Program-made: the position numbers and the translations under genes
Assembly (NCBI RefSeq): GCF_029211225.1
Contig: NZ_JARGEM010000003.1
Span: 186,001-250,000 of the forward strand
DNA from: Antiquaquibacter metalliresistens
GTDB lineage: Bacteria > Actinomycetota > Actinomycetes > Actinomycetales > Microbacteriaceae
Length of the DNA stretch: 64,000 nt
Reading direction: 5' to 3'
In this document: positions 36,575-44,524 of the stretch, piece after piece
How positions within the stretch are numbered: position 1 is the stretch's first letter
How the letters are laid out: each line of letters begins with the position of its first letter
Notes under the pieces: model-generated
Told to the model about the DNA's origin: nothing
What the model saw: only the letters and a program-made list of their open reading frames with translations
Database searches by the model: none

Positions 36575-36952
36575 GTGACTGCATCCGCGCGCGCACGCGA
36601 ACTCCTGGCCGTGGCGGCCCTCGCCGCCGACGCGAAGCAAGGCGAGGATCTCGTCGCGCTCGACGTGTCGGGTCCGCTGCCGCTGACCGACATCTTCCTG
36701 CTGGCCACCGGCCGAAACGAGCGCCAGGTTCAGGCCATCTCCGACGAGATCGAGGACAAGCTCGCAGAGGCCGGGGTCAAGACGCTCCGCCGCGAGGGCA
36801 AGGCGGAGGGCCGCTGGGTGCTGCTCGACTTCGGCGACCTCATCGTGCACGTCTTCCACGAGGAGGACCGCATGTACTACTCACTGGAGCGGCTCTGGAA
36901 GGACTGCCCCGCGATCCCGCTCAACCTGCCCGTCGCGAAGGGCGCCGAGTAG
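36575..36952 (+). CDS. rsfS: Ribosome silencing factor RsfS
   Basis: A 125-residue RsfS/Iojap protein that binds L14 and blocks subunit joining during starvation. The motifs LTDIFLLATGRNERQVQAISDEIEDKL and GRWVLLDFGDLIVHVFHEEDRMYYSLERLW are diagnostic. The GTG start at 36575 follows GAAGGACCCT. The last 32 bases overlap the 3' end of the convergent gene. Confidence 0.95.
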   Translation: MTASARARELLAVAALAADAKQGEDLVALDVSGPLPLTDIFLLATGRNERQVQAISDEIEDKLAEAGVKTLRREGKAEGRWVLLDFGDLIVHVFHEEDRMYYSLERLWKDCPAIPLNLPVAKGAE

Positions 36953-37496
36953 CGTTCAGCCAAGGCCGCAGGGCCCGGGTCACCAGCGGCATGGCCAGAT
37001 AGGTCATCACCGGCGTCACGAGCGCGACCGTCACGAGGATGCGCAACGCCAGCGACCAGGCGCCGGCCAGCGGCAGCAGCGCCCAGTTGGCGAGCAGACT
37101 CAGCGGGTAGAAAACGATGAAGATCGAGACCATCTGCTTCCAACGCGGCGGGGTGGATGCCTCGGGCCCGATCACCTCCACGCTCGTGGGGGTATCGAAC
37201 CAGCCCTCGATGCCGGTGCGGCGCTCTTCGGGACTGTGCTCCACCATCCCGAGCGCGGATGCCACCCACCAGGCCCGCTCGGGCGACGCCTCCCACGCGG
37301 CCAGGGACTCGGCATCCGCGAACCGGAACAGCATGTGCCACTCGGGGCTGTTCGGGTCGGGGCGGATCCACCCGGAGCCGAGGTAGCCGGGGGAGGCGCT
37401 GAGCAGGTCCTGGCCGGCGCGCGCCCACGCCGCGACCTCCTTCGCCCGGGCAGGATCGACGATGCGCGTGATGGAGACGGTGATCGGGGAGCCCAT
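36921..37496 (-). CDS. Antibiotic-biosynthesis-monooxygenase-like domain fused to membrane helices
   Basis: A 191-residue protein. Residues 1-95 form an ABM-type ferredoxin-like domain (ITVSITRIVDPARAKEVAAWARAGQDLLSASPGYLGS, EWHMLFRFADAESLAAWEASPERAWW). Two or three membrane helices follow (VSIFIVFYPLSLLANWALLPL, LRILVTVALVTPVMTYLAMPLV). This fusion resembles a known actinobacterial and proteobacterial type with unknown substrate. Its end overlaps rsfS antisense. It is the last chromosomal gene before the tRNA-Ala insertion site. Confidence 0.83.
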   Translation of the reverse strand: MGSPITVSITRIVDPARAKEVAAWARAGQDLLSASPGYLGSGWIRPDPNSPEWHMLFRFADAESLAAWEASPERAWWVASALGMVEHSPEERRTGIEGWFDTPTSVEVIGPEASTPPRWKQMVSIFIVFYPLSLLANWALLPLAGAWSLALRILVTVALVTPVMTYLAMPLVTRALRPWLNATRRPSRRAG

Positions 37497-39508
37497 GGCT
37501 CCATTGTGCGGTTCGCGCGACGCTTGCCGTGGTGTAATCTTGACAAGTTGATCTTCCCCGGAGGATCACGAGATGGGTCTGTGGCGCAGCTGGTAGCGCA
37601 CCTGCATGGCATGCAGGGGGTCAGGGGTTCGAGTCCCCTCAGATCCACCATAAGAGTCTTACTAGAATCGCCGTCCTGGTAGATGCCAGCGAGGAGCGCA
37701 TCAGTAAGTCCCGATTGATTTGATCCCAAGAGACCGCCCGCGTGGGCGGTCTCTTTTGGTTGTTCCCCTATGTGCCGTGCCAGTTCGGCCTGTGCGCTTG
37801 CCTGTGCCGCAGACAACGGCAGATCGGCGTTGTATGCGGTCCAGCCGCGCTGTGCTGCGAGGAGCTCGCGGAGCGGCTGCTTCACGTCGTCGCCGATGAC
37901 ATCGTCGTTGGCGACGTAGAGGTTGTTGAAGATGGCCTGATTGAGTGAGCGCCGTACGTCGTCGCTTGAGGCGATGTAGAGCGCACGGATGTCGGTCAAG
38001 AGTTCGAGGAAGCCGTCGACGTGGTTGCGTCCGGTGGTGAGGTCTGCGGACACGGCGTTGAGTTGTTCTGTCACTGTTTCGCGTTCGCGGCCGAGCTCTC
38101 GCAGGCGTTCGCGGATGCGTTCGCGCGGGAGTGAAGCGTCGGCTGCGAGATCGAGCAAGTTCTCTTCTTTGGCGCGGAGCACGGACAGGCGGTCTTCAAG
38201 CTGTGTGCGGCGAAGCTGTTCGGCCCGCACTTCGTCGAGAAGGGCCTGTTCGAGCTGATCGCGGACCACCTGAATGAAGTCGGTGCTCAGTTCGACCTGC
38301 TTATAGTGCTCTTCGACCGCCGCTTCGATGTTGTCGAGCTTGGCGAAGGGCGCGTCGCAGGTGCCATCCTGGTTGCCGCGGCAAAAGAAGTACCAGTACT
38401 CATCGCCGTGCCGGTTGACTGTGCGCTGCTGGATGAGGCGTCGGTTGGCGTTCCGCTCCAGTCGGCAGTGCCCGCACCAGAGGCTTCCCTTCAGGTAATG
38501 GGTGTGGACGCGTCGACGTTCGCCGGAGACGGCTCGCGTTTCGAGGATGCCTTGTACGACGTCGAAGAGATCCGGCTGGATCAGCGGGGTGTGACGTCCC
38601 TTGAACACTTCGTCCTTGTATGAGACTTCGCCGATGTAGTAGCGGTCGCGGAGCATCGACTGGATCTTGCTGTCTGACACCGGGCCTGCAGGTCGTCGAG
38701 CTGTGGGGCGGGTGCGCAGCCCACGCTCAGTGAGCTCATCAGCGATGTCCTGGAACGTGTAGGCGTTCGTGGCATAGAGCTCGAAGGCGAGCTTGACGTA
38801 CGGTGCTCGTTCTTCGTCGATGGCGACGGTGTTGACCTTGCGGCCATCGATGTTCTCGGTGACGTTGACGTACCCGAGCGGTGCGCGGCCAAGCGTGCCG
38901 CCGTTCTTGGCCTTCTGCGCCATCTTGTAGGCGATATCCGCGCCGTCTTCCCGGGAGCGGTACTCGTTGAACGCCGCAAGGATGCCGTGCATGAGCTGTC
39001 CGACGGGTGTGGCGTCGATGGACTCGGTCGCGGAGATGAGAGTGACGCCACGCTTCTGGAGGTCGGCCATGACGATGGCATCATCGGTACGGTTTCGCGC
39101 GAAGCGGGAGAGCTTGTACACGATGACGTAGTCGACGTCGCGGTCGCGGCGGATGCGTTCCAGCATCTGCTGGAACGCGACGCGTTTGGTCATCTCGGTA
39201 GCGGAGCGGCCAGGCTCGACATACTCGGCGACGATGGTGAGTCCAAGTTGCTCAGCTTTCCGCTGGCACGACGTGCGCTGAGCGGGGATAGAGATCCCCT
39301 CGGGGTCGTAGTCGGTGTTGACCTGTCCTTTGCTTGAAACGCGCAGGTAGGTCACGGCTCGTGAGCCCGGTGGCGCGTCAGCGCCTTCGAGGATGTTGGG
39401 CGTTCCGTATGTCGTGATCTCGTTCTCGTTGAGCTCAACGACGATTGGCTTCAGCGGTGGCGGCGAGGCGCTGAAAACACCTGATGGGTAGCTGGTTTGA
39501 TTCGACAT
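37172..39508 (-). CDS. Large serine recombinase (element integrase), reading frame continuing through the tRNA
   Basis: The start ATG 39508 follows a strong site (GCAGGAAGGAGCCCC). The N-terminal resolvase domain has TYLRVSSKGQ with the catalytic Ser near residue 41, YKLSRFARNRTDD and GQLMHGILAAFNEYRSR. The recombinase domain (GRAPLGYVNV), zinc ribbon (GSLWCGHCRLERNANRR...YFFCRGNQDGTC) and coiled coil follow. The conserved part ends near residue 570. The open frame then continues through the terminator, the tRNA antisense strand (DLRGLEPLTPC) and into the chromosome, ending at 37172, for 778 codons. The tail was probably acquired on integration; the native stop would lie in the excised form. 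Confidence 0.85.
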   Translation of the reverse strand: MSNQTSYPSGVFSASPPPLKPIVVELNENEITTYGTPNILEGADAPPGSRAVTYLRVSSKGQVNTDYDPEGISIPAQRTSCQRKAEQLGLTIVAEYVEPGRSATEMTKRVAFQQMLERIRRDRDVDYVIVYKLSRFARNRTDDAIVMADLQKRGVTLISATESIDATPVGQLMHGILAAFNEYRSREDGADIAYKMAQKAKNGGTLGRAPLGYVNVTENIDGRKVNTVAIDEERAPYVKLAFELYATNAYTFQDIADELTERGLRTRPTARRPAGPVSDSKIQSMLRDRYYIGEVSYKDEVFKGRHTPLIQPDLFDVVQGILETRAVSGERRRVHTHYLKGSLWCGHCRLERNANRRLIQQRTVNRHGDEYWYFFCRGNQDGTCDAPFAKLDNIEAAVEEHYKQVELSTDFIQVVRDQLEQALLDEVRAEQLRRTQLEDRLSVLRAKEENLLDLAADASLPRERIRERLRELGRERETVTEQLNAVSADLTTGRNHVDGFLELLTDIRALYIASSDDVRRSLNQAIFNNLYVANDDVIGDDVKQPLRELLAAQRGWTAYNADLPLSAAQASAQAELARHIGEQPKETAHAGGLLGSNQSGLTDALLAGIYQDGDSSKTLMVDLRGLEPLTPCMPCRCATSCATDPSRDPPGKINLSRLHHGKRRANRTMEPWAPRSPSPSRASSILPGRRRSRRGRAPARTCSAPPPATSAPGGSAPTRTAPSGTCCSGSRMPSPWPRGRRRPSGPGGWHPRSGWWSTVPKSAAPASRAGSIPPRAWR
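37575..37650 (+). tRNA. tRNA-Ala (GGC)
   Basis: A complete 76-base cloverleaf including an encoded CCA. The acceptor stem GGGTCTG/CAGATCC contains the G3-U70 wobble pair that marks alanine tRNAs. The anticodon stem is CCTGC/GCAGG with loop ATGGCAT, giving anticodon GGC. The T arm is GGGGTTCGAGTCCCC. Its 3' half is the probable attachment site of the element to the right. Confidence 0.97.
37729..37757 (+). terminator. Rho-independent terminator after tRNA-Ala
   Basis: A perfect 12-bp stem AAGAGACCGCCC / GGGCGGTCTCTT with loop CGT is followed by TT. Orientation fits the tRNA transcript. It lies within the 3' part of the recombinase open frame on the other strand. Confidence 0.85.
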
Positions 39509-39668
39509 GGGGCTCCTTCCTGCGGCTGGGTCCTCCGGATTAACGCTCTTCCGGCCCAGGAAGTCCAGTCCTTCGGCGGCTTCCACAGCAGGTTCAGCGC
39601 CACGTATCGGGGGTGCGTGACCGTCGTAATTTCTACCTCGTTCCTCGGTCTGTGACGCGGCCTCCACC

Positions 39669-40493
39669 TCACTTGTTGAATACAAAGGTGCGCCCCTTCC
39701 ATTCGATGAGGTCGTAGCCTTCGCGGACGTGGTCTTCGATGAGGCTGTAGTCGATGAGCACCGCATTGTCGGGCAGCGATCGTGATTCGGTGGCTTCGTA
39801 GATCGCGAGCTCGAGGCTGTCGACTTCTGCCAGGTCGCGCACGGCGTCCTCGAGGAACGGATAGGCGTTGACGTAGCTTTCGTGGAAGCTCTCCATGACG
39901 TCGTCGGCTCCGACGCTGACGTCCGGGAGCATGAGGAATGCCTGCAGCGCTTCGTCCTCGGGTAAGTGGAGGTCGGTGAGCAGTTCGATCAGGCCGTCTT
40001 CATCGCCACTGTCCCAGTCAGCCGGAACGTTGACGGTGAAGTGCTCACTGCCGACACGGACGCTGGTCCGCACGAGCAACTGCTCCAGCTTCGGTTGCAG
40101 GTGTTCGTTCATGAAGCGCCGGCCGCTGCCGGTGTTCTCGCGCTGCACGAGGTAGGTGCCGAGCCAGTCGATCCACTCCTTTACTTCGGCGGGAGTGTCG
40201 GGGTCGCCGTAGAGGTCCAGGTACTCGTCGCGGAGCGTGAGGTACTGCCCCTCACCAGTGCGTCCGAAGTCCGCGAGCGCCGATTCGCGGCCGTACGCCC
40301 GTCCGAGGACGTGGGCGATGCACCGAGCTGTCTCTTGACTGATCTCGCGCCCTTCAGTTTGGGCGGCCGCGATGCCATCGACAATGTACTGCGTGAACCG
40401 GCGAGTGGCCACTTCAAGACGTCGGAAGTCCGGGATCTCACGGTCTGTCGCTGTTCGCGCCTCATGCTGATGCTGTGCTTCGTGTTCGTTCAT
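39669..40493 (-). CDS. Hypothetical island protein
   Basis: A 274-residue acidic protein without membrane segments. Recognisable stretches are RRFTQYIVDGIAAAQTEGREISQETARCIAHVLGRAYG in the N-terminal half and DVMESFHESYVNAYPFLEDAVRDLAEVD plus EDHVREGYDLIEWKGRTFVFNK at the end. ATG 40493 overlaps the stop of the preceding small gene (ATGA). The C-terminal part resembles phage/ICE antirestriction-like partner proteins only loosely, so no function is claimed. Confidence 0.72.
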   Translation of the reverse strand: MNEHEAQHQHEARTATDREIPDFRRLEVATRRFTQYIVDGIAAAQTEGREISQETARCIAHVLGRAYGRESALADFGRTGEGQYLTLRDEYLDLYGDPDTPAEVKEWIDWLGTYLVQRENTGSGRRFMNEHLQPKLEQLLVRTSVRVGSEHFTVNVPADWDSGDEDGLIELLTDLHLPEDEALQAFLMLPDVSVGADDVMESFHESYVNAYPFLEDAVRDLAEVDSLELAIYEATESRSLPDNAVLIDYSLIEDHVREGYDLIEWKGRTFVFNK

Positions 40494-40783
40494 GACCGGC
40501 CTCCTCGCGTGAGGATGTGTCGGCCGAGCGCGTCGATCCATCCTTCTTGTTCGAGAGGAACGCGCAGCTGGTTCAGTTCGTTCAGGCTGTCCTGCCGGTT
40601 GAGGACTCCCGTTGACGCGAAGCGTTCGAGTGCGGTGCCGACGCCGTGGTGCAGGCTGGCCGCGATGAGTCGGGCGAGCGTTTCGGAGCGGGCTTCGGGG
40701 TCCATGGCGAGCCCGATCTCGATGAGCTGCCGAGCCTTGTCGGTCTGGTCCGGCGTCGCCGTGATGATGGTTGATGAGTTCAT
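40490..40783 (-). CDS. Small hypothetical island protein
   Basis: A 97-residue mostly helical protein (TDKARQLIEIGLAMDPEARSETLARLIAASLHHGVGTALERFA). The ATG at 40783 follows an AAAGGAGGATTCTC ribosome site. It is translationally coupled to the next gene by an ATGA overlap. No family is recognised. Confidence 0.72.
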   Translation of the reverse strand: MNSSTIITATPDQTDKARQLIEIGLAMDPEARSETLARLIAASLHHGVGTALERFASTGVLNRQDSLNELNQLRVPLEQEGWIDALGRHILTRGGRS

Positions 40784-40801
40784 GAGAATCCTCCTTTCGG
40801 A

Positions 40802-41623
40802 TTACGGGTGGTGTTTGCTCTCGTAGGGAGCGAGTTGGTCGAGGGCCTGTTCCGCCAGTGCGACCCAGAAGAGTGATGCGTCGAGGGCGCCGTCGGCTGT
40901 GATGGCTGCGCGGATGGCGTCGGCGCGCTTGGTGGTCGGTACGAGCCAGACCACGGCCGGGAACAGCCCGCGGGCGTCCTGCTCGATGCCGGTGGCGAAG
41001 TACTGCTGGTAGAGGCGGCACTTGCGGATCACGACCGGCAGGTGTTCCGTGCCGCAGTCGATCTCGACAAACGAATGCGTCTCGGTCCGAGCGTCGGCTG
41101 TGACCACGGTGAGGTCAGGCTTGAGGGTGATCGCCGTACCGCCCGGTGCAGTGAAGGGTCGCCAGTTGGACGGTTCGGCTGCGAGCTCGAGGAGTTCGAA
41201 GCGGCCGGTATGGGTGCGTTCGCGAAGCAGTACGGCAATGTCTCCGACTGCGAGCGTGTGCGCCATGAAGGTGCGGCCGGGCTCGCTGTAGCGCCTACGT
41301 GCGCTGTCACCGCGTCGGGCGCGTAGGAACCGTTCTCCGGCACCGCCGAGGTGCCAGACGGTGAGCGCGGAGCCGTGCTTGAGTCCGCCGATGCGACGCT
41401 CGAGGCGCGCGACTGCGCCGAGGCCTTCGAGCCGGGTGAGGATGCGGGTGGTTCCTCTGGTGGCGGCGCTGGCGGTCGCGTGATCGCCGAAGGGCTTGGC
41501 CGGGAGATGGAGCCGTTGAATCTGGCGGGTCGTGAGCAGCCGGAACTGCTCGAGGTCTTCGAGAATGCGGATGTCCCGATCGGTGAGGTGCAGCTCCAGG
41601 ACGTGCAGGCGGAGGGCGGTCAT
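40802..41623 (-). CDS. Replication-relaxation family protein
   Basis: A 273-residue protein matching the Replic_Relax family (PF13814). It has an N-terminal winged helix (LTDRDIRILEDLEQFRLLTTRQIQRLHLP...RGTTRILTRLEGLGAVARLERRIGG) and a C-terminal nuclease-like region (FVEIDCGTEHLPVVIRKCRLYQQYFATG). These genes occur on actinobacterial and firmicute plasmids and conjugative elements, next to a conjugation ATPase as here, and are linked to plasmid replication or DNA relaxation. Direct biochemical evidence for the family is limited. Confidence 0.85.
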   Translation of the reverse strand: MTALRLHVLELHLTDRDIRILEDLEQFRLLTTRQIQRLHLPAKPFGDHATASAATRGTTRILTRLEGLGAVARLERRIGGLKHGSALTVWHLGGAGERFLRARRGDSARRRYSEPGRTFMAHTLAVGDIAVLLRERTHTGRFELLELAAEPSNWRPFTAPGGTAITLKPDLTVVTADARTETHSFVEIDCGTEHLPVVIRKCRLYQQYFATGIEQDARGLFPAVVWLVPTTKRADAIRAAITADGALDASLFWVALAEQALDQLAPYESKHHP

Positions 41624-41789
41624 GGCGTCCCTCCGCGCCGTGCGCCAGGGTCCGCTGCAACGCAGCGGGAGTCCCCGCCTGAAGTGGCCGAAGACAGCCG
41701 GAACCGGGGCGATGCTGGCGGTGGGTGTTCGTGGTGACGGGAAGGCTGAACGGAATACCGGCCAGAAGCCCTCCGAAGAAGGAATCTGC
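41624..41789 (-). other. Intercistronic region with hairpin
   Basis: Between the ATPase stop and the Replic_Relax start lies a perfect 7-bp hairpin CCGCTGC-AAC-GCAGCGG (near 41650-41666). It has no T-run, so it is more likely an mRNA-processing or stability element than a terminator. Confidence 0.45.
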
Positions 41790-43934
41790 TCATGTCGCCC
41801 TCACCTTCTGGTGGCTTCGCCGAGGCTCCGGATCTGAGGTGACGCCCTTCGGCATCGAGAGCTCAGCAGGCTGGATCGGCGGCAATGCGCCATAGCGCTG
41901 TCGGCTGGCTTCACGGATGAGATCGGCGGCACCGCTCTCAGGGGTAGGCGGGAGGATGGCGGCGGAGCACCACTCGGTCGGCGACGCACCTGCCATGAGG
42001 CGTGCGTAGACATGGTGCTTGGGCAGCGTCTCGAAGTCGTCCGCCGTCAGCGAGGGCGCACGCTTGGCCATCGCCTGGGCGTCTTCGGTGTCGAGGGCGA
42101 AGCAGAGCTTGGAGCGCGCGTTGGCATCCAAGCCGCTGCGCAGGCCGTCGGGCAGCTGCTTCCGGTACTGGTGCGCGACGTGCACGCCTACCCCATAGGA
42201 GCGGAACACGCTCATCGCGTTCTCGACGCTCGTGGGCAGATGCAGGTAGTTCTGCACTTCGTCGATGAAGATCATGCCGGGGCGCTTCATCGGCTCCTTC
42301 TCCGCTGCTCGTTCTGTCGCGGCGAGGAACAGTTCAGCGACGATGAGACTGCCGAGGAGTTTGGAGGCGCCTTCCCCGATGAGTGCGTCGTTGAGGGGCA
42401 CGAGGACGGTCTTCTTCTCACGGAAAACGTCGCGGAGCCGGAAGCGAGGCTGGGACTGGCCGAGCACCCGAACCAGCGGCTGGCGCATCACGATCTTGCG
42501 GAGCTTGTTCAAGGGCGAGGCGATGGCGGCGGCACGCTGTCCTGGGCTCATTGCTTCGAAGTCCGCCCAGAACGCTGCCAGCGTCGCATCGTCCTGCACC
42601 GCGGCGACGACGGGGCGGCGGAAGGCGGCATCGGATAGAAGCCGGGGAAGGTCGATTAGGGTGAACGGCTCGGTGCGCTTCTGCCCGGCGCGAGCAAGCG
42701 ACAGTAACGCGCCTTGGACGAGGTATTCCGTGCGCGGCCCCCAGCCCTCGTGGAACACAGCGCCGAGGGCGGAGAGGATGCCGTCGACGACGATGTCGGG
42801 GTCGCGATCACCGACGTCCAGCGGGTTGAATCCGATAGGAGCGTCCTTATCGGTGGCGTCGAGCACGACGATCCGCCCTGCCGCGTCGGTAGGTGCCGTG
42901 GCGAGGATCCGGTCGACCAGCTGCTTCTTCGGCTCGATGACGCAGCAGGCGCGCCCCGCGGCGATGTCGGAGAGAATGAGGTGTTCGAGGAGCGTGGACT
43001 TGCCGGATCCGGTCGGGCCGATCGCGACGAGATGCTGCAGGCGGCTCTGCGGGTCGAGGCCGATGGGACGGTCGGGTCCAGGCGCAGTGCCGAGCGCGAA
43101 GACCGCTTGGGTGCGGGAGACGATCTCTGGCACCGGCAGGAGTCGCGGATGCAGCGGTGGGACACCGGCGTATTGGCGTTCGCCGAGCGGCCAGGCCAGC
43201 AGCGGCACAATCTCGGAGGCGGTGAGGCGGAGTCTTCCACCTCCGCCTGACTGGCCTGCCTTCCAGCGGGGAGCCGTGTCATGGACAAGGGAAAGGCGAA
43301 CGCCAGGGCTCTCGAGCGGTTGCAGTGCACCGAAGACCTCCCAGAGGAGGCCGTGGCGGCGTTTGACGGTCTCGGCGGTGACGCCGATGCGCAGCGTGAC
43401 ATCAAACCGGGCCTGACCGGCGTGGGCGTGGAGGCGTCGCTTGGTGTCGGTCGGTGCCGGGCGGACACCGTCGATGAGCATGGAGCCGAGCGGTTGTAGC
43501 GGGTCGAGCGGGGTTGCTGTGAGCTGCTGCGGACGGTGGGCTCGTCCAAGGATCAACTGCACGCCGACTACCTCCTCGCCCCGCCTTGCCGCCAGCGCCT
43601 GATAGACGCCGCCGACGACCTGCTCCGGGTCAACCTCCGCCAAGGGGAGACCACCGGGCCGGGCCGTGACTCGGCTGACAGCGGCCACGTGCGGGCGCAC
43701 GGCGGGCCCAAAACCGAGGCCGGGTACCAGGCCGCCCAGGAGGCGCTTCAGGCGGTGAACGGCCATTGGTGCGCAACCGAATGCGGCCACCACCCCATCC
43801 GCGCTGGCGGCCATTTCGAAGGCGATCGGGCGCGGCACGTCGCTGCCCGCCAGGCGCGTCAGCAGGACCGTGACGGTCGACGCGTCGATCGGTCGGGGTA
43901 GGTACAGGCGAGTGAAGACGTAGGAATCAGGCAT
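41790..43934 (-). CDS. Type IV secretion / conjugation-type P-loop ATPase
   Basis: A 714-residue ATPase of the VirD4/TraD-HerA class that would pump DNA during conjugal transfer. Walker A is IGPTGSGKSTLLEHL near residue 325. Walker B is MIFIDEVQNYLHLP near 560, followed by the arginine-rich HVAHQYRKQLPDGLRSGLDANARSKLCFAL. The first 280 residues (FTRLYLPRPIDASTVTVLLTRLAG) form a domain found in actinobacterial element ATPases, and no N-terminal membrane helices are seen. ATG 43934 was chosen because PDSYVFTRLYLPRP is the family-like N-terminus; it overlaps the preceding small gene. Confidence 0.85.
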   Translation of the reverse strand: MPDSYVFTRLYLPRPIDASTVTVLLTRLAGSDVPRPIAFEMAASADGVVAAFGCAPMAVHRLKRLLGGLVPGLGFGPAVRPHVAAVSRVTARPGGLPLAEVDPEQVVGGVYQALAARRGEEVVGVQLILGRAHRPQQLTATPLDPLQPLGSMLIDGVRPAPTDTKRRLHAHAGQARFDVTLRIGVTAETVKRRHGLLWEVFGALQPLESPGVRLSLVHDTAPRWKAGQSGGGGRLRLTASEIVPLLAWPLGERQYAGVPPLHPRLLPVPEIVSRTQAVFALGTAPGPDRPIGLDPQSRLQHLVAIGPTGSGKSTLLEHLILSDIAAGRACCVIEPKKQLVDRILATAPTDAAGRIVVLDATDKDAPIGFNPLDVGDRDPDIVVDGILSALGAVFHEGWGPRTEYLVQGALLSLARAGQKRTEPFTLIDLPRLLSDAAFRRPVVAAVQDDATLAAFWADFEAMSPGQRAAAIASPLNKLRKIVMRQPLVRVLGQSQPRFRLRDVFREKKTVLVPLNDALIGEGASKLLGSLIVAELFLAATERAAEKEPMKRPGMIFIDEVQNYLHLPTSVENAMSVFRSYGVGVHVAHQYRKQLPDGLRSGLDANARSKLCFALDTEDAQAMAKRAPSLTADDFETLPKHHVYARLMAGASPTEWCSAAILPPTPESGAADLIREASRQRYGALPPIQPAELSMPKGVTSDPEPRRSHQKVRAT

Positions 43935-44133
43935 CGCCGGCCTCCTTGGTGCTTTCGTGAGCGGCGTCCGCCTGTGCGGCGGCCTCGAGCCGGGCCTGCT
44001 CCAGACCGGCAGTGGTGATGATCTTCGCGACCTGGTCAGGGCGCAGGTCGTGGTTGAGTTCCGAGAACACCCAGACGCGACGTCCGGAGCTCTTGCGATA
44101 GCGGCGACGAGGACCGCGGGCATGACTACTCAT
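43927..44133 (-). CDS. Small basic island protein
   Basis: A 68-residue protein with an Arg/Lys-rich N-terminus (SSHARGPRRRYRKSSGRRVWVF), then DLRPDQVAKIITTAGLEQARLEAAAQADAAHE, a helical end. ATG 44133 follows GGAAGGAGGTTCACGC. Its end overlaps the ATPase start by 8 bases, and it is the first gene after a strong promoter at 44235-44263. It may be a DNA-binding accessory to the transfer ATPase; this is inference from charge and position. Confidence 0.7.
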   Translation of the reverse strand: MSSHARGPRRRYRKSSGRRVWVFSELNHDLRPDQVAKIITTAGLEQARLEAAAQADAAHESTKEAGDA

Positions 44134-44234
44134 GCGTGAACCTCCTTCCCACCTCTGCTTCGGGTTCGCGTGACGGTCGCGGAAGGACGTTGGGATGGCT
44201 CGCAGGCATAAGCCGAATGAGCGCAATGGGCCCT

Positions 44235-44296
44235 GTTATGAACTCGAACGGTCGAGTTGTCAAGCGTTTTGAGCGGTCGTTGTCGATTCCGCAACG
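44235..44296 (-). promoter_or_regulatory. Promoter of the ATPase operon with palindrome in the spacer and upstream site
   Basis: On the minus strand: -35 TTGACA (44258-44263) and -10 CATAAC (44235-44240), 17 bases apart. The spacer is almost wholly an inverted repeat AACTCGA-CCGT-TCGAGTT (44241-44258). Upstream is CGTTGCGGAATCGACAACG (44278-44296), itself an inverted repeat CGTTG-N9-CAACG, also found before the MT-A70 promoter. Confidence 0.75.
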
Positions 44297-44326
44297 ACTT
44301 CACAGGGGTGAACGTGCTTGAGCTTT

Positions 44327-44524
44327 TCATCGCTGACCCCACCAGTAGCGGTAGGCTCGGACCGCGGCACACAAGACGAGCGCGAGCACGCTGATCATCA
44401 GAATCCAGCCCCAGAACTGGGCCAGGAGCTCCAGCGCGAGCCAGAGCGCGACGATGCCGCCGAGGATGAGCAGGCAGGCGCGGAAGAAGCGCTGCACGAT
44501 GGTGGGCGGAGTATCGTCGGCCAT
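44327..44524 (-). CDS. Small membrane protein
   Basis: A 65-residue protein with two membrane helices (ACLLILGGIVALWLALELL, GWILMISVLALVLCAAVRAY). ATG 44524 overlaps the MT-A70 methyltransferase stop (ATGA). Function is unknown. The pairing with a DNA/RNA adenine methyltransferase is notable but unexplained. Confidence 0.72.
   Translation of the reverse strand: MADDTPPTIVQRFFRACLLILGGIVALWLALELLAQFWGWILMISVLALVLCAAVRAYRYWWGQR

Noticed and set aside
39509-39766. N-terminal extension of the recombinase
   Set aside because: The extra 86 residues show no resolvase-like sequence, and ATG 39508 has a strong ribosome site.
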